Assembly: GCA_032622095.1 (NCBI GenBank)
Contig: CP136068.1
Coordinates: forward strand, 49,718,443-49,782,442
Length of the DNA stretch: 64,000 nucleotides
Reading direction: 5' to 3'
Source of the DNA: Siphonodentalium dalli
Lineage: Eukaryota > Mollusca > Scaphopoda > Gadilida > Siphonodentaliidae
The notes under the pieces were generated by a model. The model ran no database searches. It saw only the letters and a list, made by a program, of their open reading frames with translations, and was not told the origin of the DNA. Positions 25,006 through 37,350 of this stretch are shown here, in pieces. Positions within the stretch are counted from its first letter, which is position 1, and every line of letters begins with the position of its first letter. A program made the position numbers and the translations under genes.

Positions 25006-26939
25006 AAATTAAAGGGGACCTCTGGGCATGCGTACAGACACTTGTGGGGACATTAGCAAATTCTTATCGCCGTTTTCAATGTCCGCAAAGGGACCTCTGC
25101 GAATAAAATTGATGAATTAAACCATTATTATTTATTATTCATTGAAGAATATGTATTAACTAGCCAGTATTGTGAATTACACCACTTTACTTCTTTCAGT
25201 TGTTTGTTTTGTTAATTTATAGAGGGACCTCCACGAATTATGAATGCAAGTTGAGGGACCACCGTGATTTAATTTGCGTGATCGGGACATCCGCGCACCT
25301 AGCTAGCATTCTACAGGAGTACTGGTATATATATAGTCGCAGGCTATAATGAATAATATTATTTAATGCACTGAATAACATCTATTCTGCATGTTTTATC
25401 ATGATCTTATTCACAAATATAAGGGGTCCTCCTGTCATATTCGGAGACATATAGGCCTATAGCAAATGTTTATCATCGTATTGATTGCGCTAAGTGAGCT
25501 ACACAGATATATTAGAACAAGCCACTATTATCAAAATACAGCTCAATTGACCTATACACACCCGTTCCTGATTTAAATTCAACTCTTTCGCCTATTAGGG
25601 ACCTCCATGAATTTGGGACTTCCGCAAACGGGGACCTACTGCAAATCATCAGACCAAATTTATATAGAGAGTAATCAATTGGTTTCGATGATTACTAGAT
25701 CTAGATGATTACATGAAATAATTCATGTCGAGGGGAGCCCAGCTGCCGAGCTGGTAAAACCTGAGTGAGCGGAGCAAACAAGTGTTTTACCAATAGGACC
25801 CGGCCCCCGAGTGAATTATATCACGTAATCATCGATACCAATTGATTATTCTGTTTATTACACACTTCCCTAAATTAACTAAAATGCACTAATTATAAAG
25901 ATATTAATATGTGACAAAATAGTCCCCGACCAACTGATCGCGAGCGATCACCAGGGATATAATTCACATGTGTGACGTTATCACTTTTATTTCACCCAGA
26001 AATCCTTATAAATCACGACTAAGTGTGTAATAAATATATGACATTTGACAATAGAATTAGAAATAGGAGAAATATATTTTTTTTTTATATCATAAATTAT
26101 TATGTCATAATTTGATTGATTACCTTCGCGTTTATGTCAATTGTATGTCCTATATTGTCTTACAAAGAATAATAATTAGCCTATTAAGTATTATATTTAT
26201 AGGGAATAAATGTATTGCAAAACAGCCTGCCACGTCGTCGTTTTGAAGCAACGTGGGCAAATAGAATTTCCACAAACTCGTTTTCCTCATGGGGAATTCC
26301 ATCATTCTATTTTTAAGTGGTTGGTGCAATATTGAGGAAATAAAAAGTGAAAAGGTGGAGAGAATTAAAGCAAAATAATAGTATACCACTTAAATATTGA
26401 TAATCTGGCTTCTTTGACAAGTTTAAAAACAAGATTTTGCTCAATGTTTTATTACGTTTTATCCGAAAATAGTAAAATGACCTAGCGTTGGTGACGAAAT
26501 GAACCGGCTCTGAGTTGCAATTTTTATGACAACCTTGTTTGAAAGTTTGCTTTTTCTCGTTTTCGCTACAACTTTTGGGTCAGTTTCAGCGCCTTTTATT
26601 GCGATAAATAGTTTCCATCATATCTTCGAGCAGACCATTGATGTTTCAATAACCTACCTGAACCTGGCAAGGTATCTACACATTTAAGGACGTGCGTTAT
26701 AGTCGTTATTGTGAGCTTGTTTTTTTTTATATCCCAGACCAAGTTCGAAGTTGGAGCGCGGGAACTGCTGTGCAACAGGTCTGTGAACAGGAGAAATGTA
26801 AAAATTCAGGTACAATAGATGAATTCAGCTATCCTAGCTGACTTCAGCTGTAGATGATACCATCCAGTCAGTATGTTTTATGCAACATAACAAAATTGGG
26901 AAAAAATAAATTAATTAGCACTGCAGACAGTGCAGTGTT

Positions 26940-26962
26940 GGGGGGGGGGGGGGGGGGGGGGG
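26940..26962. repeat. Homopolymer of 23 G
   Basis: An uninterrupted G run after GACAGTGCAGTGTT. Confidence 0.98.
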
Positions 26963-27257
26963 TTACACACTAGTTAATAATAATAGAAAACTGTTGTAGT
27001 CCGAGTCCAGTAAAAGGTGTACCGGTAGTTGGGATTTTTAATTTTGTTTATTGTCGTTAATATAATTCCAATAACAGTGAGTTTTGGTTTGACAATTACA
27101 AATAAAAGAAATTAAAAAGATATTTTGTAAGTCTTATAAAATATATTTAAAGTTATATTTCAACTTTTATCGACATTTTTCGTTCTCCAGCCCACTAAAA
27201 GTTGTACTGGTAGTTGGAATCAGCTGAGCCAGCCGCTGAGTCGCTAATTAGGTGCTA

Positions 27258-27432
27258 ATTGGATTAAGTTAGTCCAACAAATTAGACGATTCGGAATAAG
27301 GCCTATTTTAATATTTGGACATTTATGTGGCCTTACTCCCTCATTAGAAGGAGTAATACAATCGTAAATGTCCAAATATAAAAATATGTATTAATCCGAA
27401 TAGTCTAATTTGTTGGACTAGGATTAAGTCAG
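27258..27432. repeat. Inverted repeat GGATTAAGTTAGTCCAACAA
   Basis: GGATTAAGTTAGTCCAACAA at 27261 and the inverse TTGTTGGACTAGGATTAAGT near 27410 enclose mirrored TTTGGACATTTA blocks, forming a hairpin of about 170 bases, probably a MITE. Confidence 0.65.
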
Positions 27433-27646
27433 TGGTGGGTTACATGAAGATCAAAGGGCAATTAAGTAGTGGGAATAAAAACAAACGACGGCTTTTGTTT
27501 AGGCCAAAACAAAATGAATGCATGTTTCCCGTACGTAACCCGACCGACTGTCTTCAAAACCCCCGACCCAAGTTCATTTTATTCGTTTTAAATAAAAAAA
27601 AAATCAATCTATAAACCGACCGACCGCACTGATATAAACCAAACTA

Positions 27647-28021
27647 CCCCGCTGGACAAAACAAGTGTCCATTGGCACCGCAGTGTATTTGCCGTTCGGT
27701 CGCGGTGTCAGAGTTTGTAACTGCAGTTGAGCACCGCGGCCGAACGGCAAGTACACTGCAGCCGAGCGGCAAGTACACCATGGCCGAAAGGCAACTACAA
27801 CGCGGCCGAATGGCATGTACATCGTGGTTAGATTTCGGGTTTGTATCATCTTTTTTCAGTTTAATGAACGTACACCGCTGCAACTACACCATGGCCAAAT
27901 GGCAAGTACACCGCAGCCCAACTGTTGTTAGCCGGTGGAGCCGCAGTGTAGTTGCATTTCGGCCGCGGTGGCAACGCTAACCGCACCGCGGTTAAGTGGA
28001 CACTTGTTTTGTCCAGCAGGG
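27647..28021. mobile_element. TA-flanked MITE with internal GGCCGAACGGCAAGTAC repeats
   Basis: TA is at 27645-27646 and 28022-28023. The ends are CCCCGCTGGACAAAACAAG and the inverse with one change. The interior holds several units of about 24 bases of GGCCGAA(C/T)GGCAAGTACACC, some inverted. It is unusually GC-rich for the window; chance open frames here are rejected. Confidence 0.8.
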
Positions 28022-29760
28022 TATGTACGCGTGGTTCCATTTTATCTGATTCGAAATTCACCTCGCGAGATAAATGATATCTTTGATATATTTATATATT
28101 TTTCGCAAAGCCACATCGTCACTCTTCAAACAGATAGTCAAATTACGACCAGACGCAATACCGGAAGATTACAGGTTAGGCCAAAGAAAAAAGATAGTAT
28201 GTTTCCGTACATTGACCGACCCTAAAAATAACCTGCCGACCCTAAACTTTTTATTTATATTTTGAGAAAAGTCAAAATTTTCGCAATTTTAATTTCCTGA
28301 GAGTGGATCTCCTGCCTGCTTTATGTCTTGTTTGGGACTTATGGAACACTATCAACAGACATGGTGGTGTGTATCTGTATATATATATGTAAAGAGGTTA
28401 TCACCGCATATATTAGGGGTATACATGTAGCTACTGTTTCCAAAAACCAGGCATGCTCGGTGGGCATACTGGCTACCCCCAGACAATGGGATATAGTCGT
28501 CACAATACAAGTACGGTATAATGGCAGTATTATTGGTAAAATTGTTATAAAAAGTTAGTGACATCAATTTTGTACCAAGTTTATAGCCAAATTTATGAAA
28601 ATGTGGTATGTGAATAATAAAAAACATACTTAAGCATGAAGTAAGTTTGATTTTTTATCAATATTAATGTATATTTCCACTGTGTTGATCAAGTAATACT
28701 TTCCCCACGGCACGGGTTGGCATTTTATGTCACTTTGGTCGAGGTAGTTCAATATTTCTGCAGCTGGATAAAAAATATCAAAATAAAATAAAAAAATAAA
28801 AATTCCCTACCTACCTACCCTAATTTTTCACTCTGTTACCGGAATTTCCGGAAACATACAATCTTTTTTCTTTGGCCTTACTGTTTCCTCTTCGCTGACC
28901 GGAAGCACGTGTTTGTGTTGATATGGAGTATTGTTGAGTGTATTTGAGCATAAAAGCTGTAGCCAGCTGTGACTTATAAGACATGCGCAGTAGGAAGCTA
29001 CAGCGGCCAGGGAAATGAATGGCGACTATCACTAAAGTAAACATTGTACCCCGACTCTGATAGGAGAATTTCTTATCGGGGAGATATTTTTTTTAATACT
29101 GCTCCCTGGGGACACATAATTGTCATTCCCATTTTGTTGGCATCAAACTAGATATTTTATATCTACGATATATTTACTCTTTGGTGAATAATTAAACTTA
29201 TTTCGTAAAAATATATATACCCGGTAATTATATCTTGTTTGCATATATCAGGTTTATCACCAATTTGTTGGTTGCTCGCATCATTGTATGTTGTTTGATG
29301 GTGGTTAGGCATGGCCCACACAAGACCATAAAAAAATAAAATGAAAAGCCTACCGCCTGCCCCTATTTTTTTTTTAGCTCGTTACAGGAAACACGCATTA
29401 ATTTTGTATTGGCCTTATTTAACAATATATGAAGGTTAATTAGCAATTTTAAAGATTACTCGTTAGGAGAAAGAAAGTGTGTGGCCCTGAAGAGGGCCTT
29501 TTTTATCTTGACTTTCATCTTCTTCGCTGTGAACTGCACCTGAAATGATTAACTTGAAAAACATCAATAACACCTGAAATAAAACGTGATATTAATATAT
29601 ATGTCATGTATCGTTCCGCTTTTGTATTGTTTGAATGCTTCCCACTTTTGTATATACGCACATCCGGCATCTTGAATAAAACATCTATCGAGATCAAGAT
29701 ATTGAGATAAAGTATGCAGTTCTAACAAAGAAAAGTAACAGTAACTCTAGACACACTTAT

Positions 29761-30010
29761 ACAAATTCGGCAAATGTTGTTGATGTGAAAAATTCCGACT
29801 CAGATACCAACGAAGAAACGCATTGGTTGTATCGGGTGAACGAAAATAAAATTGAGCCAATTATTGTTGATGTAAAAATACATGGAAAAATGGTAGAGAT
29901 GGAATTGGACACTGGTGCTTCGGTATCGTTGATGGACAGAGATGCATACCAGAAATTAACGGGAAAAGTTCATTTTGAAAAGACGCAGATGAAATTAAAA
30001 ACATATACAG
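29761..30010 (+). mobile_element. Retropepsin fragment of a gypsy-type retrotransposon
   Basis: An open stretch contains IIVDVKIHGKMVEMELDTGA followed by SVSLMDRDAYQKL and LKTYTGS. The DTGAS active site with a preceding hydrophobic strand is typical of Ty3/gypsy aspartic proteases. No ATG opens the frame and no reverse transcriptase follows. After about 30010 the sequence changes to TTTTAGGTGTCCTCAGGGTCC, an unrelated repeat, so the fragment is cut there. The active-site triad is intact but the rest of the polyprotein is absent. Confidence 0.75.
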
Positions 30011-30942
30011 GGTCCAGGGATTTTTTTAGGTGTCCTCAGGGTCCGGTAAACGGCCCCATTCCCAATGGGAAAAAGGCACCTTTATTCCCAATTTTCAACC
30101 ACCAAATTCCCAATTGCAGGCAGGTATATAATATCATCGGATTTATTGAATAATTATCAAAGTTTGACACTTATTATAGTAAATATGTCACTCGCTTGAG
30201 AGGAATTCCCACAAATAAACATAGCAGGGCGAGCTAGGTGTTTACCTCCCCGCATTCATTTGAAAGTGGCCGCATCCGACTTGTAAGCCAGTATATATTA
30301 CTTTCGCGCACGTGGTTGCTAGGATTATCTCATTATCAGGGGGACGCACCATGTTCTTCCAGAATACACATCCCCCCCGCATTCCGTTAAAAGTGGACTC
30401 ATCGGTTTACGATTAAGCCGTGTATCCATGACGTTTGCGCACGTTTTCAGCAGGATTATATAAGACTTACAAATTATTTTTTAAACTTCTTTTATTTGTA
30501 ATTGGCATAGCTTACCACAAACCACAACTCATCATTATTGGAATTATATTAACGACAATATACGAAATAGAAAATCCCAACTACACCTTTTACTGGGCTC
30601 GGGCTCGGACTCGGACTACAACTCTTAGTGTGTCCCCACAACAGGTCAACTTCAAGACCAATTTTTAATGGCGATTTCCATGCAATTGCAAATCTCCGGA
30701 TCAGAAGTTATTTATGAAGAAGTTGTCCAGGAACCAAATCAGGGATTACATTGTCATGATTGAACAGTCATTATATTAACTCGCAGGTGTGCCAGGTAAA
30801 TTAAATTTTTTTGCAATTAATTATTTTTTAGAATTTTTTTCTGGAATTATATCATGATATTGATAGATCATGCCTAGGTCAACATGACCGCTTTCGAAGA
30901 TTGCTGATTCCAGAGGGGTACGCACTTCGTTCATGACTGAAC

Positions 30943-31090
30943 TAGATCATGCCATGAATCTCTACTCTGGCTAACAGTGTAGGTAACGTCCGCAGAGATC
31001 ATATTCCACCAGTACTAAACCTGCAAACTTTTTGAAGTTTTGACAGGAACCTTATAAAGTCGAAAACATAATGCAGGGAATATATTTCTT
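30943..31090. mobile_element. CTAGATCATGCC element, left part only
   Basis: Runs from CTAGATCATGCCATGAATC to AATATATTTCTTAG and is ended by the TTAA insertion at 31093. Confidence 0.75.
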
Positions 31091-31096
31091 AGTTAA

Positions 31097-31552
31097 CCCT
31101 TTACCCAACAAAACGGCCAAAAACGCCCAAATAAAGCTTCAACAGCCTAAAATATCTTCGGTCTGTCTCAATAACACCATACAAATATGGATATCATTGG
31201 AACCGGTTCATTGACCACATTGTGATGGTTACAGTTATGCCCTGTGCCAATGCATTCTCTTATATATGCGAGTCGACCATAGGTCGCCTCGCATATATAA
31301 GAGAATGCATTGGCCTAAAAAAATTCTTTTTTTCACACTTTTTACCATTTTTTCTTACATTCTTTAACAATTTTATAATTTTTTCTTACATTTTTTAACA
31401 ATTTTTATAATATTTTTCTACATTCTTTGACAATTTTATCATTTTTAATATGTTAAGCCAATGCATTCTCTTATATATGCGAGGCGACCTATGGTCGACT
31501 CGCATCTATAAGAGAATGCATTGGCACAGGGTCGTTCTGTTGGGGTAAAGGG
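31097..31552. mobile_element. TTAA-flanked MITE (piggyBac-like), copy at 31.1 kb
   Basis: TTAA at 31093-31096 and 31553-31556 flanks ends CCCTTTACCCAACAAAAC and TGGGGTAAAGGG. Its left part, including CGGTCTGTCTCAATA, matches 59344 onward. It sits between two partial or full copies of the CTAGATCATGCCATGAATC element. Confidence 0.9.
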
Positions 31553-31572
31553 TTAATATTATCCTATGTAGG

Positions 31573-31954
31573 CTAGATCATGCCATGAATCTCTACTCTG
31601 TCTAACGCCCGTATAGATCATATTCCACCAGTACAAAACCTGGGAACTTTTTGATGTTCTGACCCCTTCTGACAGGGAACTTTATAACATTGAACAAACA
31701 AAGCAGGAAATATATTTCTTTGTTTATATTTGTTCCTCGATAGTCAACTTCAAAGTATGGGGTGGTCCCAGCTCGAAATTGCAGTGAAATACATTATTAA
31801 GGAACAGATCATAACCAAGAAATATATTCCCCGCATTCTTTTTTCGACTTTATAAGGTTCCCTGTCAAACCTTTAAAAAGTTCCCAGGTTTTGTAATGGT
31901 GGAATATGATCTCTAAGGGCGTTAGACAGAGTAGAGATTCATGGCATGATCTAG
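31573..31954. mobile_element. Palindromic element CTAGATCATGCCATGAATC, complete copy
   Basis: The ends CTAGATCATGCCATGAATC and the inverse border arms of over 100 bases, including TCTACTCTG, TCATATTCCACCAGTAC and CAAAACCTGGGAACTTTTT. Partial copies are at 8055-8467, 30943-31090 and, more weakly, 21455-21660. Confidence 0.85.
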
Positions 31955-32183
31955 AATTACATCTCATCATTCTCATGACCTACATTTAAAAAATCAACAT
32001 AATATTAAAAAATTAATATACCAATATTATAATGGAACAAAATCCAAATACCTGTTGTTTCCAATACCACATCAAGTCACACTCAGAAGCATGTGAAACT
32101 CTGTAACTTTTGCTCGAATCGCAGATTTGCATGGAAATCCCCATTCAAAATTGGTCACTTGACCTCCCCTTATTTTGAGAAAG

Positions 32184-32360
32184 TGCTGCCGCTCGGGCCT
32201 GCTCCTTCAGTCCTCGGGACTGATATTGGTAAAGCAATTATGATTTATACTGGTAGCGGAATCGTGTATGATGCTGCCGCTCGGACCCGCTCCTTCAGTC
32301 CTCGGGACTGGTATTGGTAAAGCAATTATGCGTTATACTGGTAGCGGAATCGTATACGAT
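32184..32360 (+). repeat. 88-bp tandem duplication
   Basis: TGCTGCCGCTCGG... to GGTAGCGGAATCGT occurs twice at an 88-base offset with few changes. A TAGCTCAACTTTACTTTGTA palindrome follows at 32395-32432; its relative is at 20418-20452. Confidence 0.9.
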
Positions 32361-32548
32361 TGTAAAGTTCAGATACCATACACGTGTACTATTTTAGCTC
32401 AACTTTACTTTGTAAAGTTTGAGCTATTGCCATGGCTTGGTATCCGTCGTTCATGTGCGCATGTGTGCTTCTGCCAACAATTTCTTTTAGCATGGGCTAC
32501 AAGTTGAACCTTTGGCTGGATCATTATGAAATTTGTCATACATGTAGC

Positions 32549-33366
32549 TAGAGATGGGCGGTTTTTAAATGTTAAGCTCGGTATCGGTATCGGTAAATTT
32601 TCGTCAATTTACCGCGGTATCGGTACGGTAATCAGAATTGCTATTAAATCACAAAACCAGAGCAGAAATTCCGGTAAATTGAAGTTTTTAACTGAACAAT
32701 AAACATGGAAATATGCCCACGGATATACTACATTCGCGACAATAGCTAAGTGAGGCAACACAATGACCCAAACAATTATTCAGTTAAGTGATATTCACAC
32801 ATCTCTTTGATCATTTATACGCAGGTCGTCGCACCGCTTTTGAAAAGAATAAGAGATTGCATGGCTACGATATCGTCAATTTCGTCACATTTTCGCGAGT
32901 GAATAGAATTCACAAATCGTAATCAATAGATGGATCTGTACTATTTTTTAGAAATTGAAAGTAGATTCTGATTCACTGTATAAATGAAATCGGACCTTAT
33001 TTCTGTTTATGCCGCTTGCATTTTCTAACAACTGCATTGATTGTTAGGCCCGTAACTAGGTCAGCCATCTGTGAGTTTTTATTCCTTTTGCTCGCCGCAA
33101 GGCCTGTCAAACTGATAAAAGGTCACGGTCTTTGTGATGGTTTGATGGATGTGTATAGTACTGAAATTAATTTTAATTAAAGTACCGGTGCCGAATCAAA
33201 ACTGTTTACTGAGAAACTTTACTCAATACGAAGACACACAAGTTGGCAACACATGAATAATTTCAGTACCGAAAATTCGGTATTTTTAGTTCTGATTCGG
33301 TACGGTAAATCGGTATTACGCTGATACCGATACCGCACGGTAAATACCGAGTACCGCCCATCTCTA
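32549..33366. mobile_element. hAT-like element, 818 bp, perfect 8-bp target duplication
   Basis: CATGTAGC stands on both sides (32541-32548 and 33367-33374). The ends are TAGAGATGGGCGGT and ACCGCCCATCTCTA. Subterminal blocks rich in GGTATCGGTA extend the inverted repeats. No transposase is encoded, so it is non-autonomous. It split a unit of the 160-bp repeat, which resumes after it. Confidence 0.93.
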
Positions 33367-33483
33367 CATGTAGCTGTTAATTGACATTGACATGTAGCTC
33401 TAGGGGAATGAGTTATTTTGGGGTCATTCGGCAAAAAAACATGGCCGCCAGCGGCATTCTTGGATTTCAAAATTCAATCCATT

Positions 33484-34829
33484 CAGCCCTGGGAATTAAG
33501 GAAAATTTGCCTAGGCAATATTTTTGCCTAGGTGAAAGAAATCGGCCAAGGCAAAGACAGATTTTACCTAGGCAATTTTGCAACAATATTGCCATATCAA
33601 ATCAATATCATTCAATAATAACCTGAAGTGCTTAATTATTTTGGTTTTGTGATACATATATTATGGGTATCACAAAAAAAAGCAGGCTCCCTGACTATAT
33701 GTGTTAAGCATGATTTTTAATATTATTATCAGGGACCCAAGCCGCCCTTACAAACATGCAAATACATGGCTGTTTGAATACCATGGGTATATACAAATTA
33801 TTAGGGCTCCAACTCCCGTGCGGCATACATATATTTATAAATAAAATACTCAATATGGAACCATAGGTTATACCCCATTCTTATAGTGGAGTGTGCGCAT
33901 TGTTATTGATCTGTCTGACCGTCTGTCTGTCCATCTACTCGGTTTTGGTTTATGTGGGGTGGCTTTAAACATAGTATCAACTGTATAAACGGTCATTTGG
34001 TAATTGGGTTTTTTAACACAAGTACAGGTCGGGGCCGCGTGTTCGGTGACCGCCGGCCAAGTTCCACTATGTATTAGGGCCCTTTTCATTGGGTTTTCCT
34101 CCCATTTTCGTCCCCAGCATGTGAGGGCAGTGTATGTCCAAACTGATTCGACTAAATTACTGATCCGGGGTGCGGGTTGGGTTCGGGTTTGGGGTCCGCC
34201 GGGGGTTTCCGTGGGTGTTGTCGCATTGGGGTTATTAATTTTGGGTCAAAATAACACGCCCATATAAAGAGCGTTTAATTTATTAGTTTCTTTTTTACAC
34301 GGGAATATGGTAAAAATTGGTTAATCCAAGGAAGTCTAGACGTACTAGTATATTCTATGCCTTTGTTACTCTTATCCTGACAATTTGTAAACTGCCGCAA
34401 GGTAGACTGCTCTGGACATCACTAGTGAAGTTTCCACTATCGATGTTCAAGACAGGGGTGCCTCTATGATGTGGGGCCGGGATGCGAGCATCCACCTGCT
34501 CATATATTATGGGTATCACAAAACCAAAAAAAAAAAATCATCATATATATACATTCCACAAATCATCTCCAAAACTAGTGCCCTTATGGGTAGCTAGTTA
34601 ATGGCCCAGTGCCATGGAAACAATTTTAGGACAATATATGTATAAAAGAGTGATTTAAGGAAGTCATTATGGCTAAAGAGGTTCTATTTCTGATAAGACA
34701 CAAATCAATTTTAGTACTAGTAACCCAATGAACTTATTTTACCTTGGCATTATAATTGCCTAGGCAAACTGATTTTGCCTCTGCTTTTACCTAGGCATTG
34801 CCTATTGCCTAGGCTAATTCCCAGGGTTG
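33484..34829. mobile_element. hAT-like element with GCCTAGGCAA subterminal repeats
   Basis: The ends are CAGCCCTGGGAATTA and TAATTCCCAGGGTTG, and ATCCATT follows or precedes both ends as a 7-8 bp target duplication. Near each end are many copies of TTGCCTAGGCAA-like words. It sits in the 160-bp repeat array. A palindrome around ATATTATGGGTATCACAAAA appears at 33640-33690 and again at 34505-34535, marking a further insertion inside. Confidence 0.75.
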
Positions 34830-36479
34830 ATCCATTAAGCATGGGCTACAGGTCATACTGTTCATCTGATCATCATGAAATTTGTCATGGATGTTAATAT
34901 TGACATGCAGATGTGAACGAGTCATTTCTGGAGTCATTAGGCCATAAAACATGGCCACCGGCAGCCATCTTGGATTTTACTCTTTGCATGACTGAATCCT
35001 TTGGTACTTGCTACAGGTCGTACCTTTGGTTGGATCATTATAAAATTTGTCATGGCTGTAGACATTCACATGTCTGGGAAGGATTCATTTTGGGGTCATT
35101 CGGCAAAAAACATGGCTGCCAGCGACCATTTTGGATTTCAAAATCAATCCATTAGCACGGGCTACAGCCGGAGTGTTCGTCTGATCATCGTGAAATTTGT
35201 CGTGGATGTTAATATTGACATTTAGATGGGAACAAGTCATTTTGGGGTCATTCAGCCATAAAACATGGCCGCCGGCAGCCATCTTGGATTTTACTCTTTG
35301 CAGACTAAATCCTTTACCACGGGCTTCAAGTCGTATCTTTGGCCGGATCATCATGAAATTTGTCATCCATGGTTGTTGACATTGACATGTAGATGGCAAA
35401 CGAGTCATTTTGGCATCATTTGGCAAAAAACATGGCCGTTAGCGGCCATCTTGGATTTAAAGATTCTATCCATTAGCACAGTGTACTTGCCGGAGTGTTC
35501 GTCTCATCATCATGAAATTTGTCATAGATGTTAATGTTGACATGTTGATGGGAATGAGTCATTTTGGGGTCATTTGGCCATATTCGGCCATAAAATATGG
35601 CCGCCGGCAGCCATCTTGGAATTTACACTTTGCATGACTAAATCCTTTGGCGCGGGCTTCAAGTCGTACCTTTGATCGGATCATTATGAAATTTGTCATA
35701 GGTGTTGACATTGACATGTAGCTGGGAACGAGTAATTTTGGAGTCATTCGGCAAATAAACATGGCTGCCAGCGGCCTTCTTGGATTTCAAAACTCAATCC
35801 ATTAGCATGGGCTACAGGTCATCTGATCATGAAAATTGTCATGAATGTTAATATTTTACTCATTGCATGACTAAATCCTTTAGCATGGGCTACAGGTCGT
35901 ACATTTACTCGGATCATCGTGAAATTTGTGGATGTTAATATTGACATGTAGATGTGAACAGGTCATTTTGGGGTCATTCGGCCATAAAACATAATCCTTT
36001 GGCACGGGTTTCAAATCGTATCTTTGGCCGGATCATTATGAAATTTGTCATGGTTGTTGACATTGACATGTAGATATCAAACGAGTCATTTTGGCGTCAT
36101 TCGGCAAAAAACATGGCCGTCACCGGCCATCTTGGATTTCAAGATTCAATCCATTAGCACAGGGTACAGGCCGGAGTGTTTGTCTCATCTTCATGAAATT
36201 TGTCATGGATGTTAGCGTTGACATGTTGGATGGGAACAAGTCATTTTGGGGTCATTCGGCCATAAAACATGGCCCGCGGTAGCCATATTGGAATTCACTC
36301 TTTGGATGACTAAATCCTTTGGTACAGGCTACAGGTCGTACCTTTGATCAGATCATCATGAAATTTGTCATGGCTGATGACATTGACATGTAGATGGGAA
36401 CGAGTCATTTTGGGGTCATTCGGCAAATAAACATGGCCGGCAGCCTTCTTGGATTTTACTCTTTGCATGACTAAATCAT

Positions 36480-36655
36480 CTGGGCAAGTTTGTCAGTTGC
36501 TTTCCGGGGGTTGGTGGTTTCTACACGCAGTGGAACAATTTCCCGGTGAAATTAAGACTGCGTGGTCTTTCCTCCACCCGTAAAATTGACAACGTCGTGT
36601 GTGGCCTAGCAGCTAGAACGATGATAAACCCTAATAAACAAACAAACAAACAAAC
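36480..36655 (+). mobile_element. SINE with (AAAC)n tail and 13-bp target duplication
   Basis: ATGACTAAATCAT is directly repeated at 36467-36479 and 36656-36668. The insert begins CTGGGCAAGTTTG, contains GGTTGGTGGTTTCTACACGC and CTTTCCTCCACCCG, and ends AATAAACAAACAAACAAAC. An A-rich tail and target duplication are the marks of LINE-driven retroposition. I did not find clear tRNA A and B boxes, so the head may be truncated. It lies inside one unit of the 160-bp array. Confidence 0.85.
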
Positions 36656-37350
36656 ATGACTAAATCATTTGGCGCGGGCTTCAAGTCGCACCTTTGGTCG
36701 GATCATCATGAAATTTGTCATAGGTGTTGACATTGACATGTAGATGGGAACGAGTCATTTTGGATGCATTCGGCAAATAAACATGGCCGCCTGCGGCCTT
36801 CTTGGATTTCAAAATTCAATCCATTAGCATTGGCTACAGGTGATACCGTTCATCTGATCATCATGAAATTTGTCATGGATGTTAATATTTACTCTTCGCA
36901 TGACTAAATCCTTTGGCATGGGCTACAGGTCATACCTTGGGTCGGATCATCATGAAATTTGCCGTGGATGTTAACATTGACTGATTGACATGTAGATGGG
37001 AACAAGTCATTTTGGGGTCAATCAGCCATAGAACATGGCCGCTGGCAGCCATCTTGGATTTTACTCTTTGTATGACTAAATCCTTTGGCACGGACTTCAA
37101 GTAGAACCTTTGGTCGGATCATTATGAAATTAGACATGTAGATGGGAAACAAATCATTTTGGGGTCATACGGCAAAAAAACATGGCTGCCAGTGGCCATC
37201 TTGGATTTATGAATTCAATCCATTAGCACAGCTACAGGCCGAGCAGTTCGTCTGATCACCATGAAATTTGTCATGGGTGTTAATATTGACATGTAGATGG
37301 GAACAAGTCATTTTGGGGTCATTCGTCCGTAAAACATGGCTGCCATCTTG

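Larger units (their letters stand above)
25015..29760. other. No gene seen outside listed repeats
   Basis: The part 25015-25640 repeats GGGACCTCCGCGAAT-like words with TTCACAAAT at both ends of a series. The remaining sequence holds the hairpin at 27258, the MITE at 27647 and the G run, and otherwise nothing supported. Confidence 0.5.
32490..37350 (-). repeat. 160-bp tandem repeat array, locus 3, inverted, with nested insertions
   Basis: At least 15 units, complementary in orientation to locus 1, are marked by CAGCCATCTTGGATTTTACT, TTTGCATGACTAAATCC, GAAATTTGTCATGG and GAGTCATTTTGGGGTCATTC. The hAT-like elements at 32549-33366 and 33484-34829 and the SINE at 36480-36655 split units. Open frames in the array are by-products of the repeat. 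Confidence 0.9.

Noticed and set aside
27604-28061. Several overlapping Pro/Cys/Arg-rich frames on both strands
   Set aside because: They are produced by the GGCCGAACGGCAAGTAC repeats of a TA-flanked MITE.
34913-36282. Chain of frames with GSFGKKHGCQ- or MAAGSHL-like text
   Set aside because: They are translations of the 160-bp repeat units and recur with the array.
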